NCBI GenBank assembly: GCA_050250795.1
Contig: JBFWNZ010000139.1
Coordinates: 1 to 9,503 of the forward strand
DNA length: 9,503 nucleotides
Reading direction: 5' to 3'
DNA from: JBFWNZ01 sp050250795
GTDB taxonomy: Bacteria; Pseudomonadota; Alphaproteobacteria; UBA8366
This document shows positions 1 to 5,157 of the stretch, piece by piece (the stretch's first letter is position 1; every line of letters starts with the position of its first letter). A model generated the notes under the pieces. The model had not been told where the DNA came from. It did not search any database and worked only from the letters and a program-made list of their open reading frames with translations. The position numbers were made by a program, and so were the translations under genes.

Positions 1-1
1 C

Positions 2-817
2 CGCGGGACGAGGCGGCCGGCCGAACCTGTGATGCTGCCGACCGCGGTGGGCAGCCTGCGCGTTCGCGACACCGGTCAGGGTGGCGTGCCGGTGCTGCTT
101 GTCCACGGGCTCGGCGGCGATTTGGGGCTCTGGGCCTTCAACCAGCCGGCGCTATCCCAGCGGCGGCGCGCGGTCTCGTTCGATCTGCCGGGGCATGCCG
201 GATCGACCAAGGATATCGGCGATGCCACGGTGCCGACGCTGGCGCGGTCCATCGATGCGGTGGTCGAGGCACTCGAACTCGGGCCGGTGCATCTGGTCGG
301 CCTGTCCTTCGGCGGTGCGCTGGCATTGGATTTCGCCCGCCGGCGGCCGGATGGGCTGCGCTCGCTGACCCTCGTCAGCGCCTGCGGCCTGGGCCGCGAG
401 GTGGATACCAGCTTCTTGCGCGACTATCTGTCGGCGCCCGATGTGCCGAGCCTGGCGGCCGTGCTTCGCCGGTTGAGCCATCAGCCGCTGCCCTGGGACG
501 AGCGGACGCTCGCCGCCGCCATGGCGGCGCGCGAGATTCCGGGCTACCGCGCTGCGGTGCTGCGGATCATCGAGACCTGCTTCCCCGGCGACCGGCAGAT
601 CTATACGGATCGCGGCCTGCTGGGGGATATCGCGATACCCACGCAACTCATCTGGGGCGCGGAGGACGGGATCGTGCCGGTCGCGCATGCGCGGTGCCTG
701 CCGGCGGGCATGCCGGTTCATGTGCTGCCGGATGTGGGCCATGTGCCGAACATGGAAGCGCCGGCCCGGTTCAATGCCCTGCTGGGCGACTTCCTGGACG
801 CGGCCGAGGGCGCCTGA
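2..817 (+). CDS. AcoC-like alpha/beta hydrolase domain of acetoin dehydrogenase E2, 5' partial
   Basis: Alpha/beta-hydrolase fold protein. Numbering from the GTG at 29, the oxyanion-hole region VHGLGGD is at 25-31, the nucleophile elbow GLSFGG at 91-96 (Ser93), the acid Asp213 in WGAEDGIVP and the base His238 in GHVPNME. The segments GGDLGLWAFNQPAL, FDLPGHAGSTKD and the final IWGAEDGIVP resemble the C-terminal hydrolase domain of AcoC-type acetoin dehydrogenase dihydrolipoyl acetyltransferases, which carry an N-terminal lipoyl domain. The frame stays open to base 2, the upstream residues (RGTRRPAEP) look like an inter-domain linker, and no Shine-Dalgarno sequence is well placed before the GTG/ATG at 29/32. 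I therefore read it as the 3' part of a longer gene whose lipoyl domain lies outside the window. A free-standing hydrolase of about 262 aa starting at 29, for example 3-oxoadipate enol-lactonase-like, is the alternative. The gene converges on the aldolase gene with a 5-nt gap. Confidence 0.75.
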   Translation, partial: RGTRRPAEPVMLPTAVGSLRVRDTGQGGVPVLLVHGLGGDLGLWAFNQPALSQRRRAVSFDLPGHAGSTKDIGDATVPTLARSIDAVVEALELGPVHLVGLSFGGALALDFARRRPDGLRSLTLVSACGLGREVDTSFLRDYLSAPDVPSLAAVLRRLSHQPLPWDERTLAAAMAAREIPGYRAAVLRIIETCFPGDRQIYTDRGLLGDIAIPTQLIWGAEDGIVPVAHARCLPAGMPVHVLPDVGHVPNMEAPARFNALLGDFLDAAEGA

Positions 818-826
818 GCGGCTCAG
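814..826. repeat. Interrupted palindrome spanning both stop codons of a convergent pair
   Basis: The 13 bases CTGAG-CGG-CTCAG form a perfect 5-bp inverted repeat with a 3-nt loop. The TGA of the hydrolase gene (815-817) lies in the left arm and the TGA of the aldolase gene (complement of 823-825) in the right arm. No U-tract follows on either strand, so a classical intrinsic terminator is not supported. Three of the five pairs follow automatically from facing TGA stops at this spacing; the other two are extra. Confidence 0.4.
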
Positions 827-1479
827 TCCTGGCGGCCGTAATCCTTGAACTTCTCAAGCACGACCTGCATCTCCTCGGGCGGCAGCAGATGCGGCTCGCC
901 GATCTGCAGCGCACGCCAGTACTGGCCGGCCAGCGTCTCGACCTCGTCGGCCAGCCCCAGCGCCTTGTCCAGCGTCTCGCCCGCCGCGATCATGCCGTGA
1001 TTGGCCAGCAGGCAGGCGCGCCGGCCTTCCAGCGCGCGCAGCGCATGGTCCGACAGTTCCTGGGTGCCGAAGGTGGCGTAAGGGGCGCAGCGGATCGAAT
1101 CGCCGCCCGCCTTCGCGATCATGTAGTGAAAGGCCGGGATGCCGCGACGCAGGCAGGCGAGCGTCGTCGCGAACATCGCATGGGTGTGGACGATCGCCCC
1201 GAATTCCGGACGCGCCGCCAGGATGTCGCGATGGAAGCGCCATTCGCTGGACGGCTTGCGCTGGCCCGGCGCGACGGTGCCGCCGGCATCCATGGCCACG
1301 ATGTCTTCGGGCCGAAGCGTCTCGTAGGGCATGCCGGAGGGCGTGACGAGCAGCCCGCCGGGAATGCGCACGCTGATATTGCCCGACGTTCCCTGGTTGA
1401 TGCCCAACTCGTTCATCCGCCGGCAGGCGGCGACGATCGCGCGCCGGGTCGCAAGATGACGCGGCGCCGCTGCGCTCAT
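823..1479 (-). CDS. Class II aldolase/adducin family protein, probable 5-methylthioribulose-1-phosphate aldolase (Ald2-like)
   Basis: A 218-aa zinc-dependent class II sugar-phosphate aldolase. Visible motifs are the phosphate-binding SGNIS (32-36), VTPSG (45-49), Glu79 in KPSSEW, the zinc ligands His98 and His100 in VHTHAMFA, and His161 in ANHGMIA. The length fits the fuculose-phosphate aldolase/MtnB superfamily. In MtnB-type methylthioribulose-1-phosphate dehydratases a catalytic Glu follows the HTH motif (a YEM-like motif). Here the matching place reads FHYM (117-120) with no Glu, which favours aldol cleavage over dehydration. The ATG overlaps the mtnA stop (ATGA, 1476-1479), so the two genes are translationally coupled. 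The likely reaction is 5-methylthioribulose-1-P (or 5-deoxyribulose-1-P) to dihydroxyacetone phosphate plus an aldehyde, in the cytoplasm. The fold is certain and the substrate is inferred from the neighbour. L-fuculose-phosphate aldolase is the generic alternative. Confidence 0.88.
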   Translation of the reverse strand: MSAAAPRHLATRRAIVAACRRMNELGINQGTSGNISVRIPGGLLVTPSGMPYETLRPEDIVAMDAGGTVAPGQRKPSSEWRFHRDILAARPEFGAIVHTHAMFATTLACLRRGIPAFHYMIAKAGGDSIRCAPYATFGTQELSDHALRALEGRRACLLANHGMIAAGETLDKALGLADEVETLAGQYWRALQIGEPHLLPPEEMQVVLEKFKDYGRQD

Positions 1480-2576
1480 TCCGACGCCTGCTCCGGGAAC
1501 AGGCCGGTCAGCCCGGCCTCGGTGGCCGGGGCGACGCCGCGCTCGGTGATCAGGCCGGTGACGAGCCGGGCCGGGGTCACGTCGAAGGCGTAGTTCGCGA
1601 CCGGGCTGCCCTCCGGCACCACGGTCACGGTCTCGATGCGGCCCGCATCGGTCCGGCCGGTCATACGCGACAGCTCCTCGCCGCTGCGCTGTTCGATGGG
1701 GATGCCGCCGACGCCGTCCGACAGCGTCCAGTCGATGGTGGGCGACGGCAGCGCGACATAGAAGGGCACGCCGTTGTCCTGTGCCGCCAACGCCTTCAGA
1801 TAGGTGCCGATCTTGTTCGCGACATCGCCGGTGCGGGTGGTGCGGTCGGTGCCGACGATGCACAGATCGACCTGTCCGTGCTGCATCAGATGGCCGCCCA
1901 CATTATCCGCGATCACGGTGTGCGGCACGCCGTGCTGGCCCAGTTCCCAGGCCGTCAGGCTGGCGCCCTGGTTGCGCGGGCGCGTCTCGTCCACCCAGAC
2001 ATGCACGGGAATGCCGAGATCGTGCGCCATGTATATCGGCGCCGTGGCGGTGCCCCAGTCGACGGTGGCGAGCCAGCCGGCGTTGCAATGGGTCAGCACG
2101 TTGACCGGTTCGCCCGCGGGCTTTCCGGCGGCCGCGGCCCGCAGCAGCGCAAGCCCGTGCTCGCCGATGCTGCGGTTCATCGCGACATCCTCGTCGCAGA
2201 TCGCCGCCGCGCGGGCATAGGCCGCGGCAGCGCGCCGGTTGGCGCCCAGCGGCGCAAGCACCGCGCGCATGTCGTCCAGCGCCCAGCGCAAGTTGACTGC
2301 GGTCGGCCGGGTCGCCAGCAGGGTTGCCAATGCGCGCTCCAGCCCGGCATCGGACGGGTCTTCCTGCATTGCCAGCGCAACGCCATAGGCCGCGGTGGCG
2401 CCGATCAGCGGCGCGCCGCGCACCTGCATGCTGCGGATCGCGTGCGCCGCCTCGTCCAGGCTGGCCACGCGCAGGATGCGGAATTCGTGCGGCAGGCGGG
2501 TCTGGTCGATGATGCGGATGGACCAGCCATCCTCGTCCAGCCAGATCGTGCGATGCGGAACGCCGTCGACCTTCAT
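1476..2576 (-). CDS. mtnA: S-methyl-5-thioribose-1-phosphate isomerase
   Basis: A 366-aa member of the MtnA/eIF2B-alpha-like family, of normal length. It converts the aldose 5-methylthioribose-1-phosphate to the ketose 5-methylthioribulose-1-phosphate in salvage of methylthioadenosine, the by-product of polyamine and homoserine-lactone synthesis. Diagnostic segments are RGAPLIGATAAYG (53-65), NLRWALDDM (95-103), LTHCNAGWLATVDWGTA (161-177) with the catalytic Cys164, ADNVGGHLM (223-231), and GTDRTTRTGDVANKIGTY (242-259) with the catalytic Asp244. The start chosen is the ATG at 2576, with AGGA 6 nt upstream. The frame stays open far beyond it, but that stretch is antisense to the NrtS gene. It is first in a two-gene operon with the class II aldolase, overlapping it by 4 nt. 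No mtnP, mtnK or mtnN is in the window, so the upstream enzyme must be elsewhere. No SAM-riboswitch-like leader is visible. Confidence 0.96.
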   Translation of the reverse strand: MKVDGVPHRTIWLDEDGWSIRIIDQTRLPHEFRILRVASLDEAAHAIRSMQVRGAPLIGATAAYGVALAMQEDPSDAGLERALATLLATRPTAVNLRWALDDMRAVLAPLGANRRAAAAYARAAAICDEDVAMNRSIGEHGLALLRAAAAGKPAGEPVNVLTHCNAGWLATVDWGTATAPIYMAHDLGIPVHVWVDETRPRNQGASLTAWELGQHGVPHTVIADNVGGHLMQHGQVDLCIVGTDRTTRTGDVANKIGTYLKALAAQDNGVPFYVALPSPTIDWTLSDGVGGIPIEQRSGEELSRMTGRTDAGRIETVTVVPEGSPVANYAFDVTPARLVTGLITERGVAPATEAGLTGLFPEQASE

Positions 2577-2611
2577 GCTCAATCCTGTCCTCGGCCTGCT
2601 GCGGGGCGGGG

Positions 2612-2617
2612 ATGATA
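2612..2617 (-). promoter_or_regulatory. Candidate -10 element for the mtnA operon
   Basis: On the minus strand this reads TATCAT, one mismatch from TATAAT, and lies 36 nt upstream of the mtnA ATG. A TTCACC (4/6 to the -35 consensus) sits 15 nt further upstream, which is a short spacer. It lies in the 132-bp divergent region between mtnA and the NrtS gene. This is weak evidence from motif inspection alone. Confidence 0.25.
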
Positions 2618-2646
2618 CCGGCAGGGGCGCGCGGTGAACAGGCCGC

Positions 2647-2675
2647 GTCCCAACGCCGCCGAATGGGTTTATAGT
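2647..2675 (+). promoter_or_regulatory. Candidate promoter for the NrtS-fusion gene
   Basis: TATAGT at 2670-2675, in an AT-rich patch (gtttatagtag) that stands out from the GC-rich surroundings, is one mismatch from TATAAT. The hexamer 17 nt upstream, GTCCCA (2647-2652), matches the -35 consensus poorly (3/6). Transcription would begin near 2682, leaving a leader of about 27 nt before the ATG at 2709. That argues against the alternative in-frame GTG at 2634, which would lie upstream of the transcript. Confidence 0.35.
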
Positions 2676-2708
2676 AGCCGCGCGATCATTGCGGAGCGGC
2701 GACAATCC

Positions 2709-3527
2709 ATGAGCAGCGATGCCTCGTCCACGGTCGATGTTCGGCCATCCTTCCTGAAACTCGCCTTGTCGAACGATCTGCCGGCGCGGGCGATCAGCGT
2801 CTCGATCATCGTCGGCACGGTGCTGACCCTGATCAACCAGGGCGACGCGCTCCTTTTCGGACAGACCCCGAATTTCCTGAAAATGGCGCTGACTTACCTG
2901 GTGCCGTATTGCGTCGTGACCTGCGGCGCGGTGAGCGCGATGCAGAAGGCGGCAGAAGCGGAAAAGGACTGGCCGTCCGACGACGTTCTGACCGTGTCCG
3001 CCCTGGTCGAGCCGGCGCTGCCGGCACCGGCAGCGGAGGCAGGGATGCCGGCCCCGGCCCTCGACGCGGCCCGGCAGCAGGTTTCCGCTGCGGCGGCCGA
3101 TGTGGCGGCGATGCGCGATGCCGCGCGGCGGCTGACAGGATTGCTGGCGGCGGCGGAACGGGATTCGGCATCCAACCACGGCGCGGCGGCCCAGCGGGCC
3201 CGCGAGGTCGCCGAAACGGTTTCGGGCCTTGCCCGGCGGATGCATCTGACGGCCTTGAACGCCTCGCTGGAAGCCGTTCGGGCGGGGTCGGCCGGTGAGA
3301 ATTTTGCCGCCCTTGCCGGCGAGCTGAATCAGGTCGCGCGCCAGATCGTGGCGGGTTCCGAGGATTTGCGGCGGCAACTGGCGGCCGAGGCCGGCACCGC
3401 CGCGGTTCCGAACGCCGCGCTGCACGATGCGGCGGCGGTGGCGGAACGCCATCTTGCGGAGATAACCGCGTTGGCGGCGCGGATCGAGTTCATGGAGCGG
3501 AGCCTGCCGGCCGATACCGCCGACTGA
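2709..3527 (+). CDS. NrtS-like nitrate/nitrite transporter domain fused to a degenerate chemoreceptor signalling tip
   Basis: A 272-aa protein. Residues 15-80 match the small two-helix NrtS family: a first hydrophobic helix at about 27-45 (SIIVGTVLTLINQGDALLFG around it) and a second at about 57-77 within LTYLVPYCVVTCGAV. The INxGDA and LTYLVPYC motifs are the basis of the call. NrtS proteins act as nitrate/nitrite transporter subunits in cyanobacteria. Residues 85-120 are a Pro/Ala-rich linker, and 120-265 are Ala-rich, probably helical. At 180-192 the sequence LTALNASLEAVRAG, followed by ENFAALAGELNQVARQI, mirrors the methyl-accepting chemotaxis hairpin tip. The usual FQTN before it is replaced by RRMH, and the long methylation helices are missing. 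The start at ATG 2709 has GGAG 12 nt upstream; a GTG at 2634 would add 25 residues. The gene stands alone on this strand. Its function is unknown: perhaps a transporter with a clustering or sensory tail, or a membrane-anchored signalling partner. Confidence 0.8.
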   Translation: MSSDASSTVDVRPSFLKLALSNDLPARAISVSIIVGTVLTLINQGDALLFGQTPNFLKMALTYLVPYCVVTCGAVSAMQKAAEAEKDWPSDDVLTVSALVEPALPAPAAEAGMPAPALDAARQQVSAAAADVAAMRDAARRLTGLLAAAERDSASNHGAAAQRAREVAETVSGLARRMHLTALNASLEAVRAGSAGENFAALAGELNQVARQIVAGSEDLRRQLAAEAGTAAVPNAALHDAAAVAERHLAEITALAARIEFMERSLPADTAD

Positions 3528-3536
3528 CGGCGTCAG
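3524..3536. repeat. Interrupted palindrome spanning both stop codons of the second convergent pair
   Basis: The 13 bases CTGAC-GGC-GTCAG form a 5-bp inverted repeat with a 3-nt loop. The NrtS-gene TGA (3525-3527) is in the left arm and the channel-gene TGA (complement of 3533-3535) in the right arm. The geometry is identical to the element at 814-826. There is no U-tract, so terminator function is uncertain. Confidence 0.4.
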
Positions 3537-5074
3537 ATCCGGAAAAAGCGCTGCGCCCGTTCCACGATCTCGCGGGTGTATGCGCGGATATGCGCCGCGC
3601 TGGCGCGGGCCCGTTCGGGGTCGCCGCTGTCGGCGGCAAGCAGAACGTCATTGGCCAGCCGGCGCTCGGCCATGCTGCGCGCCAGCTGTTCCAGGATTTC
3701 GGGGCGGGTGCGCAGGATCGGGTCGAGGCCCGGTTTGGATATTTCCAGCAGATCGCAATCGGTGACGGCGGCGACGGTCGCCGAACGCGGCTCGCCGGTC
3801 AGCAGCGACATCTCGCCGAAGAAATCGCCAGGCCCCAGCCGCGCCAGCTCCACCGCCGCCGGGCGGCCGTATTGGGCCGTGACGCGCACCACGCCGCGGG
3901 CGAGGATGAACAGCGAATTGCCGGTTTCCTTCTCCTGGACGATGGGTTCGCCGGCCAGGACCGCGCGGACCTTCACGGCGGGCATCAGGCGTTTGAACTC
4001 CTCGGCGGTGAGGGCGCGGAACACCGACACCTCGCGCAGCAGGTCGGCCGGTTCGGACTCGCGGACGGGCGGCCGTTCGCCCTGGAACAGATTGAGATCC
4101 TGGGTCATCGCGCTCGGCACGATGCCGGCGCGCAGAAGCTGGGCGCGGATACGCGTCAGCACGGCATCGCGCGCCGCCTCATGCCCGGCATGGCCGCTGT
4201 AGTGGACGCGGACGCGGTACTCGTACGGGTCGCTGCCGGCCTCGTGCAGCAGCACCGACGGGGCGGGGTCGGTCAGAACCTCGCGGCAGGTGGTGCAGGC
4301 ATAGAGAACGAGCCGGCGGACAAGGTCCGGCGCCACCGTCGGCTCCAGCGACAGGGTGAGGGTATCGGTGTAGGGCGCATCGCCGCCATGCCGCAGATGG
4401 CGCATGGCGGCGGCGCGGGCGTTCGGCAGCACGAGGATGCCGTTATCGGGGGCGGCCAGCCGCGTGGTGCGCCAGTCGATGGCGATCACGCGTCCCTCGC
4501 TGCCGTCCTCGAACCGCAGCCAGTCGCCGACGGCGTAGGAGGGGGCCCGGCCAAAAGCCAGGGCGGCGGCCAGATCGGAGAGGGCGGGCCGGGCCAGCAA
4601 TGCCAGCGCGGCCAGCAGGACGGCCAGGGCGATCAGCAGGCCGGAGGCCGCGATGCCATAGGCGAAGGAGAGGCCGCCGAGCAGGGCAACGATCATGACG
4701 ACGATCGCCGTTGCCGACCGGGCGGCAGGTCCGGCGGGGCTTGCGAGCCGGTCCTGCCAGTAGAAGGCATCGAGGCCCCTGGACACGATCACCCCGCCCG
4801 CCAGCCACAGCAGCAATTGGGCCAGCCGGTCGATCTCTGCGGTCATCGGGTCGCCTGGAGCAAGCGACAGGCCGAACAGGGTCAGGGCCTTTGCCGCAAG
4901 GATCAGCAGCGGCAGCGCCACCAGCAGGGCGAGCCAGGACGGCTTGGCGCCGAACGGCGAATCCGCCACGCGCAGGGACGAAACCCATGCCGAGAGCAGC
5001 ACAAGGAGAATCGCCGCCAAAACGAACAGTAGCCGCCACGGCCCGTGCACGGCCTCTTGCAACGCGTCGAGCAT
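3533..5074 (-). CDS. MscS-superfamily ion channel with C-terminal cyclic-nucleotide-binding domain
   Basis: A 513-aa inner-membrane protein from the ATG at 5074. Hydrophobic segments lie at about 14-33, 46-70, 84-100, 120-140 and 143-162. The MscS pore and beta-domain signature follows at 165-221: ALSDLAAALAFGRAP, then VGDWLRFEDGSEGRVIAIDWRTTRL, then NGILVLPNA. Residues 235-335 form the MscS alpha/beta domain and include a C260-x-x-C263 pair. Residues 348-475 form a cyclic-nucleotide-binding domain with a phosphate-binding cassette FFGEMSLLTGEPRSATV (418-434). Its FGE glutamate (Glu421) and cassette arginine (Arg430) are intact, so it should bind cAMP or cGMP. This is the domain order of bacterial cyclic-nucleotide-gated MscS relatives (bCNG), many of which are only weakly mechanosensitive. 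A GTG at 5122 in frame adds 16 polar residues and has GGGGA 5 nt upstream, so the start is uncertain. The gene follows ggt on the same strand and may be co-transcribed with it. Confidence 0.92.
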   Translation of the reverse strand: MLDALQEAVHGPWRLLFVLAAILLVLLSAWVSSLRVADSPFGAKPSWLALLVALPLLILAAKALTLFGLSLAPGDPMTAEIDRLAQLLLWLAGGVIVSRGLDAFYWQDRLASPAGPAARSATAIVVMIVALLGGLSFAYGIAASGLLIALAVLLAALALLARPALSDLAAALAFGRAPSYAVGDWLRFEDGSEGRVIAIDWRTTRLAAPDNGILVLPNARAAAMRHLRHGGDAPYTDTLTLSLEPTVAPDLVRRLVLYACTTCREVLTDPAPSVLLHEAGSDPYEYRVRVHYSGHAGHEAARDAVLTRIRAQLLRAGIVPSAMTQDLNLFQGERPPVRESEPADLLREVSVFRALTAEEFKRLMPAVKVRAVLAGEPIVQEKETGNSLFILARGVVRVTAQYGRPAAVELARLGPGDFFGEMSLLTGEPRSATVAAVTDCDLLEISKPGLDPILRTRPEILEQLARSMAERRLANDVLLAADSGDPERARASAAHIRAYTREIVERAQRFFRI

Positions 5075-5122
5075 CCTCCCCCCGGCCCCCTGCCGACCCC
5101 TGGATTCGCCGTATTTAAGCAC

Positions 5123-5140
5123 GCCGATCCCCGAATCGGC
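5123..5140. repeat. Inverted repeat in the ggt-to-channel-gene gap
   Basis: GCCGAT and ATCGGC form a perfect 6-bp stem around a 6-nt loop. On the minus strand the loop holds the G-rich GGGG, and the 3' arm abuts the alternative GTG start at 5122 of the channel gene. It lies 17 nt after the ggt stop codon. No T-run follows on the minus strand, so it is at most a weak terminator. It could instead mask a ribosome-binding site if the GTG is used. Confidence 0.3.
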
Positions 5141-5157
5141 ACCTGCTTTCTATCTTT

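Noticed and set aside
694..1593. A 299-codon open frame on the plus strand over the aldolase gene
   Set aside because: It begins inside the hydrolase gene in another frame and runs antisense to the conserved aldolase, so it is a shadow.
2577..2708. SAM riboswitch or T-box leader before mtnA
   Set aside because: The whole divergent gap is only 132 bp and must also hold the promoter of the opposite gene. No multi-helix conserved core was seen.
2577..3452. N-terminal extension of the mtnA reading frame by 292 codons
   Set aside because: The stretch is antisense to the NrtS-fusion gene and low in complexity. MtnA homology begins at the ATG at 2576, which has a ribosome-binding site and gives the normal family length.
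3590..5032. A 480-codon open frame on the plus strand opposite the channel gene
   Set aside because: It is antisense to a gene with unmistakable MscS and cNMP motifs; the translation is Gln/Gly/Arg-rich and no ribosome-binding site was seen.
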